Below, in pieces: positions 9,987 through 20,269 of a stretch of 64,000 bases of DNA. The position numbers and the translations under genes are program-made. Within the stretch, counting starts at the first letter, position 1, and every line of letters begins with the position of its first letter. Origin of the DNA: Hexactinellida sp. DTS-2022. Its lineage: Eukaryota > Porifera > Hexactinellida. The notes under the pieces were generated by a model. The model made no database searches, was not told where the DNA came from, and saw nothing but the letters and a program-made list of their open reading frames with translations. The stretch spans positions 1,602,501 to 1,666,500 of the forward strand of contig JAPNXP010000001.1 of assembly GCA_028753945.1 (NCBI GenBank). Direction: 5' to 3'.

Positions 9987-10266
9987 TCAATTCCCAAGCC
10001 TCTGCTGGTTCGTTAGAGAAATGTGTCTGCACAGAGAACACGCAAACTGAAAAGCTACAGAATAATCAATCTTGTACGGAGCTGAAATGGTATATCCGCA
10101 AAGACCGGATGGCGTAGAGATCTGAGTTTCTTGTGAGCTAGGAGCACCAGTTGCACCCGCCAGATTAATCACAGAGGAGACATCCAAGGAGGTGTCCCAT
10201 GAGTTATTGTTAGAAATAATGTGGTGCGATTGATGTAAAGGGGAGTTGAACCATAGGCGCAAAACC
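9987..10266 (-). pseudogene. R2-like N-terminal fragment
   Basis: The minus-strand frame resembles the N-terminus of the longest R2 copy: INLAGATGAPSSQETQI against MAGTSGSPSS, then FQFACSLCRHISLTNQQ, the start of the first zinc finger. It ends abruptly and is followed by 28S sequence in the same orientation. The 5' part of the open frame (above 10,266) runs into a palindromic insertion and is not R2. Confidence 0.55.
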
Positions 10267-10297
10267 CGTGGGTGCCCTGGGTGCCAGGGCACCCACG
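10267..10297. repeat. Near-perfect palindrome (gggtgccctgg)
   Basis: A 14-bp perfect stem with a 3-base loop, 10,267-10,280 with 10,284-10,297. A related gggtacccacgacag occurs at about 10,458-10,472, so 10,266-10,475 may be a small foldback insertion. This boundary is tentative. Confidence 0.6.
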
Positions 10298-10512
10298 ACA
10301 GAATTTTTTTTGATATTTTTAGTTAATAAATACAATTTCTTAACAAATTTAATCGATAAATTTTAATGTCACAGAATAGAAATCATCACTTCGACCTTTT
10401 CTCATTCCTTTCAACAGCTGCCTCATGTCTTCTCTTCAACCTTACCACTGCTTCGGGTACCCACGACAGTTGCGCTGAACATGAAAAACTTGCGCCAATG
10501 AGTTGAACTATA

Positions 10513-10571
10513 TAAGAGAGTCATAGTTACTACCCCCCGTTTACCCGCACTTGGATGAATTTCTTCACTTT
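10513..10571 (-). rRNA. 28S rRNA gene fragment, upstream side of the R2 site
   Basis: The reverse complement reads aaagtgaagaaattcatcca, then gcgggtaaacggggggtagt and aactatgactctctta. It retains the native gactctctta close to the R2 cut, which most other fragments here have lost. Confidence 0.85.
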
Positions 10572-10699
10572 ATTAGATGGCTAGTTTCGTTTAATTTCCA
10601 ACTCAACGTAACAACTTACAGTTAAGACAGAAAATCTGGGGGCCCTTTCATCAGAGTTACCTCAAGTGTTATTAAAGTTATTTAAAGTTATATATTAAT

Positions 10700-11345
10700 A
10701 TCTTTCAGGACGTTCTCACCAACCACTGTTCTCTTAAGCCGGTGTCATGCGGTGTGGTCTGAATCCCTCTCTGTTCAGGTGGGCTGCTCTGATTATCTTC
10801 ACTGTTCCTTCTATGGCAACTTTCTGTAACAAACTTTGTGTGTACCTTGATAGTTTGAATGCTACCGTTGCGTCTTCGAAGCCTGGTGCCCAACCTCCGC
10901 GTGCCCGGCCCCGACCGCCAAACCATAGAATTTGATGTCCTTTCCGGGAAATATTTGCTGCAGTCTATCCGTTTGACTCCTGTAGTATTGAACTTTTCCT
11001 TTTACCCTGTTGTTCAGGCTGTTCAGACTATCGTCAAAAGGTACAGCAATGTCGAGAACTGATACAGTTTGATCTTTGATTGCAACTATGTCTGGTCTAT
11101 AGAACCCGGATCGTTATTGAAAACTATTCTTCTAGCATCTCGTACATCTTGTTCCTCAACTGGTTAGCTACGATGTTTTTAACCCTGCCATGACGTTTAA
11201 TCCGTAATCCTTTTAATTCAGGGCACGAACATTTCTGAGTCAAGTGAGCAATTGTCTCTACCTGAACTCTGCAGAATCTGTAATTTTTATCTATCTTAGA
11301 GTGTATCCGAGCCACACACTTCGGGTTGGTGTTAACTCTCTTAAT
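10700..11345 (-). pseudogene. R2-like C-terminal fragment
   Basis: The minus strand shows the zinc-knuckle region (RVQVETIAHLTQKCSCPELK, frame 11,315-11,124) and, further on, in a shifted frame, DIKFYGLAVGAG, which matches DFYGLAVGARGG of the longest copy. This is the end of the R2 endonuclease domain. Several frame breaks. Its upstream end touches a 28S fragment, so it appears to be another 5'-truncated copy. Confidence 0.7.
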
Positions 11346-11401
11346 CTTAAGAGATTCATAGTTACTCCCACCATTTACCAGCGTGGATGAATTTCTTCAC
11401 T
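11346..11401 (-). rRNA. 28S rRNA gene fragment, upstream side of the R2 site
   Basis: The reverse complement gives agtgaagaaattcatccacg, then ctggtaaatggtgggagtaa and ctatgaatctcttaag. It reaches cttaag next to the R2 site and is bounded on both sides by R2 pieces. An 82-codon open frame reads through from R2 fingers into this 28S sequence (its VKKFIHAGKWW tail), so the end of that frame is an artefact. Confidence 0.85.
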
Positions 11402-11975
11402 GCAAGAACCAACTGTTCCTCTCTTGACAATCGAATTTTCTTCTTCTTCTGATTGCCTAATTCAACTTCAGTAAAGTACTCAGCTTTATCCGCATTACAT
11501 CTATGTTGTGAAAGCCCGATTTTTGTATTGAAAGAGCGTCCACAGACGCAAGGGAATGCTAATAGTTCGTTTGACGGAACCCCTATACACTTTGAGTAGT
11601 GATGAGGCACAAATTATTTCGTCTGCTTCAGCTTAGAACATTTAGAGCATTTATATTGGAATTTTGCTCAGATGTGTTGTTGGGTGCGTAACAGCTGTAA
11701 ATGAGCAAATAGAACAATCAAACTGGAAGGGTATACTGTAGACAACAACGGTCTGTCTTGAGGAACTGGAAATTGTGGGTACCGCTGATATACAATCAGA
11801 TCCATCGTCAGCGAAAGTGAGAGACTTTCCGGAGTCCGCTGATCCGTTGGCCATATCACCCGTCTCTTGAGACGTCCAATAAGGTGTCTCGTTGTAATCT
11901 CCTCTCTAAAGCTAAAGAGAAGAAGAAACCCGACACAAGCGTGCGTTTGGATACAATGGTAAACTGAGAAGTCAG
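11402..11975 (-). pseudogene. R2-like N-terminal fragment: fingers and start of Myb
   Basis: The minus strand shows FPCVCGRSFNTKIGLSQHRC (third finger), then IRLSREEQLVLA (start of Myb), where it is cut by 28S sequence. Further upstream, frames at 11,650-11,860 contain SIPFQFDCSICSF, the first finger. It is framed on both sides by 28S fragments. Confidence 0.7.
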
Positions 11976-12160
11976 TAGTTACTCCCGCCGTTTACCCCGC
12001 TTGGATGAATTTCTTCACTTTGACATTCACAGCACTGAGCAGAGATCACATTGCGTCAACACCGATCGCCGATCAAAGGTCATCGCAATGCTTTGTATTA
12101 ATTAAACTATCGGATTCCCCCGGTCTGTTCCAGTTCTAAGTTGGCTGTTAAATGTAGGCC
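11976..12160 (-). rRNA. 28S rRNA gene fragment, upstream side of the R2 site (about 185 bp)
   Basis: The reverse complement starts ggcctacatttaacagccaa, passes ggggaatccgatagtttaat, and ends in the taaacggcgggagtaact segment. Three fragments in this window begin at nearly the same 28S base (here, 15,962 and 25,705), which suggests a common source. Confidence 0.9.
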
Positions 12161-12586
12161 GACCAACCAGCCATCCAGAGATAAAAGATTCAGGCTTTTG
12201 TCAGACCTCACTTGCCTATTGTAATACAGAGTATGGACAATTCAACCGAGTTTGCAGCCGAGTTCTTTGTTTATAGGTGACGATTTGGGTCTCAAGGATA
12301 GACTTGTCATGATGCTGATATCCTGAAGTGACTTGTTGCTTGGATAGCTCGTGTCCGGAACTGTAAGGCTGGATAACTTGATCACTTTGTTTTGGAATAA
12401 ATCTAACTGTTTCACCCGGCTTCTTTAGAGTTAGTGTCACGAAGTGCAAGGGGCACGACAAAGGTCCCAGGAGGACTAAGCGCTGCTGGAGCTGTGTAGA
12501 CAGCGAGAGAGAGCAGGCCTAGGTGTGTCGCGAAGATGGAAGAGGTACCATCTTGACCTTACACAGCGGTCGCAGTGAGCGTACCG
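12161..12586. other. No gene seen; sequence shared with 25.7-25.9 kb in part
   Basis: Short phrases such as gcagccgagttct (about 12,254) recur near 25,820, after the other 28S fragment. An 81-codon minus-strand frame here has no recognisable domain. From about 12,450 the base composition changes to GC-rich. Confidence 0.35.
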
Positions 12587-12640
12587 AGGGTAGAGGACTG
12601 GACCGTCCTCCTGATGAGGCTTATGGAGGGCCGAAACCCT
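12587..12640 (+). ncRNA. Type III hammerhead ribozyme
   Basis: All core nucleotides are present in order. Stem III 5' strand AGGGT (12,587-12,591) with cleavage-site A at 12,592; stem I GAGGAC (12,593-12,598) pairing with GTCCTC (12,605-12,610); CTGATGA core (12,611-12,617); stem II GGCTT/GGGCC closed by G-C and G-U pairs (12,618-12,632) with loop atgga; GAAA (12,633-12,636), whose last A pairs with T12,591; and CCCT (12,637-12,640) closing stem III. The open end is stem III, hence type III. Predicted self-cleavage is after A12,592. Such motifs occur in retrozymes, Penelope-like elements and satellite DNAs. The host here is a GC-rich block of unknown kind (about 12,450-12,720). No second copy was found by eye. 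Confidence 0.85.
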
Positions 12641-12779
12641 AGAGTGATGGCGACACCACTTGGACCACTTGAGCTGTCAATGGTGGCAGCTTGATACAGA
12701 TAGGTGACTTAGGTCCCAGAGCTTCATAACATTAGCATTAGCCTCGCGACTAATCACTCATCCAAAAAGGACCCCAACA

Positions 12780-12841
12780 AGAGCGAAAATTTGCACTAGA
12801 ATCCTGTTCGGGATCTGATCGAAGATTTTCTAACAATCAAT
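12780..12841 (-). pseudogene. Truncated copy of the coiled-coil ORF start (MLENLRSD)
   Basis: The minus strand reads LENLRSDPEQDS and then diverges. It matches the N-terminus of the ORF at 25,885-26,472, and the flanks match too. The copy is separated from its upstream region (14,840-15,110) by the foldback element. Confidence 0.65.
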
Positions 12842-12857
12842 CCGGTGTCAGAGGAGA

Positions 12858-14824
12858 TCCTGTTCCCCCGTGAAAATTATTCCCCCGAACAATATTTCCT
12901 AGGAAATATTGTTCCCCGAACTATTTTTCCTAGGAAATATTGTTCCCCTCTAGGGAATCTTGTTTTCCTCTGCCTAATAGAAAATATTGTTCCCCCGAAC
13001 AGTATTCACTAGAAAATATTGTTCCCCCGAACAGTATTCGCTAGTAAATATTGTTCCCCCAAACAGTATTCACTAGGGAATACTGTTTCCCCTTTTAGTA
13101 CAGTAGTAATATGGGAAAATTCCAAAAATACTCAAGTTTTTTAAAAATTTCCAAATATACTCAACTTTTTACTGATACTCAAATATAAAACTAGATCTTT
13201 CCGAATCTACTCAAGTTTTTCAAAATAATTCCAAATCTACTCAAGTTTTTCAAAATAATTCCAATTCTACTCAAGTTTTTTCAATAAATTCCAAATCTAC
13301 TCAACTTTTCAGTAAATTCACAGATCTACTCAAGTTTAGAAAGGCTATATTTAGTCTATCTTATATATTAAATCACAATGTTTTTGTGTTTGTTTGTTTG
13401 TGTGTTTGTTCAGAATTGATTGAGGAATTGGTAAAAGCTACAGACCTAAAATTTGGCAGTGGGGTGGGGAATATACTAGTATTGTATGTACAACCAAATT
13501 CAATATCTAATAAGATATTCAAATCTTCCATCACAAAAGGTGTCAAAACCTTTAGCCAATTAAATTCGAGGGTTGTTCCAGTATGGATTAGAAGCTAGCA
13601 TTTCAATTAGTATAATCGAATGCTTTAGTGTCTGTCAAATGTTAAGTATGCATTATGGAATACTGAGAAAGTAATCTAATTGATCGAGAGGAAATTCAGG
13701 TATTTAATCAGTTATTTGTGTTCTGTCTGTCTAGCCATACATTTATAATTATCATTCCATTGTGTTATTTGATATAAAATTACGTATTATCAATCAATAC
13801 AATAACTTCTCCACATCCCAAAGTTAGGGGTCCACTGGTACAGTTTCTTAGTGATATTTAATTTTATATTTGGAGTTGGTATATTATTATACACGGACGA
13901 GCTTTAATATCCAGAAATTATCTGTTCAAATTTGCATAAATATCCAAATTATTTAATCTGTCCTTATAGAAACCTGTAGCAAGGATGAACGGATATAAAT
14001 AGACAGCTAGCGGCCACTCATCAAGAACGACATTTAATTTGAAAAGGAACATGCTTTAAATACAAGCGAGGGCCGTAGGCCCGAGCACAAGTTGTAAGGA
14101 CGCGCGTAGAGCAGACGAGCAGATTGTACTAATAAACATTTGTGTTTGGGATCTCCATACTAGTTTCAATAATCCAATTAAAACTTGAGTATATTTGGAA
14201 TACTCCAATAAAACTTGAGTATATTTGAAATAATCCAATAAAACTTGAGTATATTTGGAATAATCTTATAAAACTTGAGTATATTTGGAATAATCCGGTA
14301 AACTTGAGTATATTTGGAAAAACTTGAGTATATTTACAAATTAGTTGAGTATTGTTGAGTATATTTGGAAATTTTTTAAAAACTTGAGTATTTTTGGAAT
14401 TTTCCCGTAGTAATATTAACATCGTACAGTATGTTATATTGATATGACACAATCGAAAGTGAATTCGAGAAAATCCAATTAGTAGTTATCTCATAAATTA
14501 ATTAAACAATTATAGAAAGTAAACAGTATTCGCATTATTCTGCATTTATCCATAACACAATGGAGAAATTCGACCATATGCAATACGTATATTGAAAAGT
14601 ATACAACACAATTATAGTTCCATTTTGTATTGAGGGGAAGATAATTTTCTAGTGAATCTGCACTGTTCGGGGGAACAATATTTACTAGTGAATACTGTTC
14701 GGGGGAACAAAATTAACCAGGGGGAAACACTCGGGGGGTACATTATTCCCTAGGAAATATGGTGTGGGGAACAGGATTTCCTAGGAAATATTGTTCGGGG
14801 GAACAAAAAGTTGGGGGAACAGGA
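12858..14824. mobile_element. Foldback-type element with modular inverted termini
   Basis: The termini are tcctgttccccc on the left and its reverse complement on the right. Each arm has two nested tandem arrays. The outer array has units like tattgttcccccgaacagta (left 12,870-13,090; inverted right 14,640-14,820). The inner array has about eight units built on attccaaatctactcaagtt (left 13,110-13,340; inverted right 14,160-14,410). The middle (13,345-14,130) shows no transposase. The intact counterpart of the target lies at about 26,465-26,490. Tandem subrepeats within long inverted arms are the hallmark of FB-like elements. Target duplication is unclear. Confidence 0.8.
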
Positions 14825-14839
14825 TTTACTATGGTACCG

Positions 14840-15120
14840 GATCCTTTAATTAATACAGTTCTGCTTAGCTTTCCAGTTTTCAACATTCTAGAGTATTATT
14901 TTTTTTAACAAGAGACTGTATTGATTATATTTTAGTTATTGCTTTTTACTTTATTGGGACAATTACTCAATTTTGTTTAGTCTATTTTTGTCTTTTTGTT
15001 CTATTTGTTTATTTAATTTTAATATCTTTATAGTTTGGCATTAGTTTGCGGACTGAACGAACTGTTTCCTTTGATAGTTGGAAACTGCCCAAGTTGAAGG
15101 TTCTATCCTTCTGTCAGTTC
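14840..15120. repeat. Segmental copy of 26,480-26,930
   Basis: Shared phrases in the same order include ttttaacaag, tttagttatt, gggacaatt/gggacattt, ttaattttaatatctttata and gaactgtttcc. With 12,780-12,841 this is the other copy of the coiled-coil ORF neighbourhood, split by the foldback element and without the MITE at 26,679-26,834. Confidence 0.7.
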
Positions 15121-15639
15121 TGTGTCTAATTGTGTTTGTTAATTAATTGTATTTCTTATTCAATTATCAACTTTTGTTACCCCTCTCAGTTTATATAATC
15201 CATGAGAATCATGTTAAATTCATTACACGATAGTATGATCATTTTATTGGAGCTTTTAATCTTTTTGATGCTATTTATTTCCCGTTAGTCGTCAACAAGA
15301 CGCTGCCAGCCTACATCGAAAGACGAGAAGCGGAGGCAATGCATTGAACACGAACGGACGATTACTTCGTCTCATGTGTGAAGGAGACAATCAAACCAGA
15401 CATACCAGTGATACCACATGTGTGCAAACAAGATTTATCAGTTTCTGGGTTATGGTGCGACCTCAGCAAAGACTTGAATTACTAAAAGAATGAGGAGTTA
15501 TCTCGTGAAAATGCTTAAAGTTCCTACATTGGTGACAAAGTAAGGATCGCTCTTGTCTTAAGAGTTGAGACAATGTTTATCACTGAGCCGGTTAATAAAT
15601 TAGCATACTCGAAATGAGCGAGTTAGTAGCGGAATTCAA
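15121..15639. other. No gene seen
   Basis: Non-coding. A GC-richer part (15,295-15,400) gives no convincing frame. It may be diverged R2 3' sequence, since an R2 C-terminal remnant follows. Confidence 0.3.
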
Positions 15640-15834
15640 CAGTCTTGTCCCATAAGGATGAAAACACCTTTTTCATTACCGCCAAATGAATTACTTTTGT
15701 CAACATAACCATGGATAACAGCCCCTGAAGTTTTCTCCTGATCTTTGTAGTCTTGCTTACTCTATTGTTCGTTTCCATCCTCCCCTGCACCCAACTGCTA
15801 GTCCATATAAATCGATATTTGCTGAGGAGAGAGT
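15640..15834 (-). pseudogene. R2-like C-terminal fragment abutting 28S
   Basis: The minus-strand frame resembles the R2 C-terminus: SLLSKYRFIWTSSWVQGR, then ETNNRVSKTTKIRRKLQGLL, comparable to VANNRVCKAFRIKKRLQELL at 21.9 kb. Its upstream end meets 28S sequence, so it looks like one more heavily 5'-truncated insertion. Confidence 0.65.
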
Positions 15835-15962
15835 TATAGTTACTCCCGCCGATTTCTTCACTTTGACTTTCAATCCCCGTCCATCGCAATGCTTTGTTTT
15901 AATTAAACAGTTGGATTCCCCCGGTCCGTTCCAGTTCTAAGTTGGCTGTTAAATGTATGCCG
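15835..15962 (-). rRNA. 28S rRNA gene fragment with internal deletion
   Basis: The reverse complement begins with a slightly changed ggcatacatttaacagccaa and passes aattaaaacaaagcattgcg to ggcgggagtaactata. The segment carrying the cagtgctctgaatgtc region is mostly missing. Confidence 0.85.
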
Positions 15963-16608
15963 ATCAGTGAAGTGCACACCTAGCCATCAATATCTCAACC
16001 GTCTTGCTACTTTGTATTTTAATATCCAACTCAAGCAAAATACATACGCTACTATAGTACCTCTTCAAAGAAACAGGGCTTTTGCCAGCACATTGGTGCT
16101 ATCAAACTATACTATGTATATGTCGCAGGCGAAATTGAGTACCAGGCGAGATTGAGTCTCAATCTCGCCTGAAACTCATTCTCGCCTAGTCGAGATTGAG
16201 TACCAGGCGAGATTGAGTAATTCTTATATAGAAAATGTTTGAATAAATATTATGGGTTGTTAAAAATTAATTATATCCAGATCTAATCCCGCTATTTGTT
16301 CACTTCCAAATGATAATACTAGGTAAACAAGTATGCTGAATACGAATTTGACACTCACAAATTTATATTATGTCTATTTATTGTTGTTATTTACAATATA
16401 GTAAAGACTTACAACTGGAATTTGAAAACGATTGACCCATTTACAAATTTATATTACCTACAAATATTTATTCTTGTTATTGTTCTTGTTGTTGTTATTG
16501 ACAATATAGGTAACAAGTTTGTAGAATATTATAATTGAACTAGAGACTAGCTTAAGACGGTTATTTTAAGTAAATTGCATATGCTAAATACGAATTTAGA
16601 ATTAACTA

Positions 16609-16795
16609 CAGTAGAGCCTCTGAACAACGGACACCTTGGGACCGGAACCGTTGTCCGTTATTTAGAAGTTGTCCGCTATTTAGAGGTTGCTTTTCTATTA
16701 GACATATGCTAAACAAATAAATCCGTGCCACGAGGGTTGTCCGTTATTTAGAGGTTGTCCGCTATTTGGAGTGTCCGTTATGGGAGGCTCCACTG
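16609..16795. mobile_element. TA-flanked MITE (ttgtccgttatttagagg) in the left arm
   Basis: A 187-bp element with ends CAGTAGAGCCTC and gaggctccactg, TA on both sides (16,607-16,608 and 16,796-16,797). The motif gttgtccgttatttaga or close variants occurs at least four times inside. The right arm of the host element lacks it and instead has tacatatgta at the same place (20,355-20,364). Confidence 0.9.
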
Positions 16796-16826
16796 TACTT
16801 GCAAATAAGGGCTGTTTGTTGTTTAA

Positions 16827-18533
16827 AGTTGGGGAATTAATTACTAAGAATAAGAGTGAGATTTTAAAATATAACTAAGTAAGCAAACTAGTATCATATA
16901 GTTACGTATATAGATTAATATTGAAGACTTGACAAAATGAATACGAGTCCTTTTGTAAGTTAATTATATTGCGTGGTAAAGTGTAAATTATACATGATAA
17001 TGAATTAAGTGGAATAGTTAAGTATTCCTTAGCAAAAGCGAACGAGATTATAGGCTCGTAATAAATATTTTTCCTAATCTACTCGCGAATTCAAACCATT
17101 TCACTCAAGCCACCAGTTTAATCTCCAATACATCTAGTTTTCAATACATTCACTACATAAACAGAACATAATTAATCGCGACACATTCTCAAATTAATGT
17201 TGAGTTTATTGATAGTTAGTTGTGTTGTTAGTTGGTTTAATTAATAGCTGGTCTTGCTGTTAAATCAGCTAATCAATATCACTAAGTTGAGAATGTATAG
17301 CGAGTAAATGAGTAATTACTAATTACGTTCTAATTATGTAGTAAATGTGTTTAAAACTTTAAATGTGCATCTATAAATTAACAATTACAAAGGCGTAGGC
17401 TCTGGTATAGTTGGTAGGGCCATGGCCATACAAATTTTTGCCAACTGAATCACTAATGTGCAATGGCCTCCCAATGTCACCGTAATGGACTAACCTATGG
17501 GCCCTACTAATCCCATTCCGAGACTACGTCAAACTCCGTATCTGGGAATTCTCCGAATCTAAGATGTTGACATTTTTCAGACTACTTTCTCAATATTGGA
17601 AAAATAGTGTAAAAATAACAATTGTTATAATATGCAACCAGAGATGGGGCCAAATCCCTAGGGAATTAGAGTATTAAAGATTTTAAGATTAATCCCAGTC
17701 CATTCAGAAGGGATTGGGAATTAATCAGAAAATCTCAAACTCAAGGTCAGTGTGTGGGAATTAAGGAACTTCTAAATGATATTATTTCGAAACTGCTCTG
17801 AATTGGTGAATGACAAATAGGACATGTTAATCCAAGTTATTTTATTTAATGCTGCAATCTACACAAATTTGCATGTCTACAGGGTCTGAAAGTAATTTCG
17901 TTTCTCGTACCTTCAAACAAACATACAAATGTGTATTGTAATTATATGTAATATAAATTATATTATTGATAATAAATAATTATTTAGAAGCTTCATTATA
18001 CTTTACTTTCACTAAGTAATATAATCTTTGGACAGGTGCGAAGTCAGCCCTAACTATAGTGGGTGTCAAGTGCGTAGGAGTAAGTTATAGCCAGCGACCC
18101 TAATGGGGGCTCAGCAGAAAACCTCTTACACACTAAGAGGCCTTGTTAAATGTAAATTCAGGAGCACTTTCTATAAAAAAGGTGCTATGTAACAACTGAA
18201 AAAGAAATAGCACAGTACATATATTGACTGTGAAAGCTAACTAATATGATTACATTCTTGAGCTTAGCTGTGGACGCAATTGCAATTGCATCTCTTACGA
18301 AAAAGAGCACAACCCTTAGTATATTGATTATCTTTCTTTTGGATACAAACAACTTGTGACCTTCAGATGTTCTATATTTTGAACAGCGATTTTATTTATA
18401 TTGAGTCAAAGTAAAATCCATGTTAATTAAATATCTATTACTAAATAGCATTAATAATATTTCTAATACGTATTCTATTATTAGCTAATACATCATCATG
18501 TTTAAATAAAACACAAGATCTGAAAAGTACATA
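16827..18533. other. Interior of the long-TIR element, no gene
   Basis: No open frame of note. 17,390-17,520 contains a box-A-like tggtatagttgg on the plus strand but no matching box B, so no tRNA or SINE is called. Confidence 0.4.
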
Positions 18534-18635
18534 CAGTCAACTCAGCTTAATAGAGCCACCTCGGGACCAGTTTGTTTTGACCCGATTAAGCGGAGAAACC
18601 GATTAACCGGTGGCTCTATTAAGCGGAGTTGACTG
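18534..18635. mobile_element. TA-flanked MITE, family A, short form
   Basis: A 102-bp element, CAGTCAACTC...GAGTTGACTG, with TA on both sides. It carries the family A phrases gcttaatagagccacctcgg and gattaagcggagaaaccga but lacks the central part of the 185-bp copies. Confidence 0.85.
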
Positions 18636-19002
18636 TATATCAACAAATATTGTGTTGAGTGAAAACATAAATATATTACAACTGTTATTGAATACTCACA
18701 TTAGACACTACGATAATTACTCACATTAGACCTACGATAATTTTTGTGAGTATGTGTCACACATACTCACAAAGAACTATTGTGCTTTTAATATAGAGAT
18801 TATTGTACAGAGATTATACTACAGTGTAGGACTCAGTATTATAAAGTATTACTCCATAAGTAGTCATTAACTAATACATTTCGCAATTTGGGCAAGTAGA
18901 AACAGTGTAGTTACAGAAAATATATAATGTAGTCATTGTGGTGATGAGAAATGGATTTATGATCATCTTTTCCAACAAAATTCAGATATTTTTAATTATT
19001 TA

Positions 19003-19276
19003 AATGTATTTCCTCGCTAATCCCAACAGAGGTATTCCGATTTAAAAAAATTCTGTTTCGATTAGTGAATTCGTTCGGATTAGTGAAGTGTAAATACATT
19101 TTCTATTGGCCTCTATAACATGAGATTCCGATAATTTGGATCAAACTTGTTCAAACCTTTTTAATCCAAACTAAACATGTAGTATACTACCTAAATAATT
19201 GTCTGAAACTTATTAATTTATAATTCCATTGTAATAATCGTTGGATCTCCTGTTCGGACTAGCGAGGATGTACTGT
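19003..19276. mobile_element. Degenerate MITE (cctcgctaatcc family)
   Basis: The left end near 19,005 reads tgtatttcctcgctaatccc, and the right end near 19,250 reads gttcggactagcgaggatgt followed by actgta. Related weak copies lie at 27,004-27,120, 37,475-37,720 and 44,864-45,020. Boundaries are approximate. Confidence 0.55.
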
Positions 19277-19323
19277 AAGTCTGAGTGTAAGATAATTTCC
19301 AAATAATACTGCTGATTATCAAC

Positions 19324-19438
19324 AGACCGGCTAACTGGTTACGAAATCTGGAACCGCTTAACTAAACTTAACTGTTGCTATTAAATATCGATTTAATAGC
19401 AACAGTTAAGCGGTTAGCCAGCCGGTTAACAAATCCAG
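19324..19438. repeat. Large imperfect palindrome with 18-bp perfect core
   Basis: The core stem is taactgttgctattaaat and its exact complement around atcg (about 19,369-19,408). The arms extend to aaccgcttaact and agttaagcggtt. A direct echo of the end phrase, ttaac..aatccagccttg, recurs at about 19,870-19,890, so this may be part of a larger MITE. Confidence 0.65.
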
Positions 19439-20133
19439 CCTTGTATAAACAATAGTTAAGGGTGAGGTTGGTTACCCGTTTGGGTCCACGGTTACGATTG
19501 TCTTCACACTACGATTAACCGGTTAACCGCCACTGAAAGTTTTAACAAAATATATAAACATTTCTCAGAAGATATCTAAATTGTAGTAACGGAAAAGACA
19601 TTCTTTTAGCCAAGTACTCTATAAGTACAATTAACATACGTACAAGTTTATCACTTCAGATTACTTAACACTGTGTTGTCACCAAAATATATCATGTGAC
19701 TATGGGTAATAAGTTACTAATAACTTAATAAGATAAACAATTATTATATTCTGAACAAAATGCGTGCAAATTCACACTGTTATCCAAAAATTTGTACTTC
19801 TAATTGTAATATTAACATATCGGTTAACTGATCACTAAAATCCGTAACAGTTAACTGGATTAGCGGCTGTTAACCGAATCCAGCCTTGATTTAATATTTT
19901 CTGAAGGACGAAATGTAGGTAAGGAATAAAAACAAGCTGAACCTTACTAATTATGTAGTATAAATAAATGTTCTACTGTATTGATCAGCATGGACGGTTA
20001 ACCGTGGCGAGAAATTGAATCGTATCCTTAGCCCCAGAATTTACCATTGAATAAAATATTGGGAACAACAAGATACTCTCCCCTGACTTGAGGGTGGGGT
20101 CGACACCTCCATCCTGACGCTATACAGTAAGTG

Positions 20134-20269
20134 CATAGGCGTCGTAAATGCAAAGTCAACCCTTCGGGCAGCCAGGAAATTCCGGGTAATGTCCGGGTAA
20201 ACTCCGGGTATAGTATTAGTGCATAGGGGCAACCCTTCCGGGCCTACCGGACGGGTTACGACGCCTATG
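20134..20269. mobile_element. hAT-type MITE, 136 bp, perfect 8-bp target duplication
   Basis: Ends CATAGGCGTCGTAA and TTACGACGCCTATG are perfect inverted repeats. Identical agtaagtg stands on both sides (20,126-20,133 and 20,270-20,277). An 8-bp duplication with short TIRs is typical of the hAT superfamily. No coding capacity. Confidence 0.9.

Noticed and set aside
11362-11610. 82-codon zinc-finger frame as a small gene
   Set aside because: It is an R2 N-terminal fragment whose last residues are read-through into 28S sequence.
17390-17520. tRNA or tRNA-derived SINE (tggtatagttgg box A)
   Set aside because: No box B, no acceptor pairing and no poly(A) or repeat tail found.
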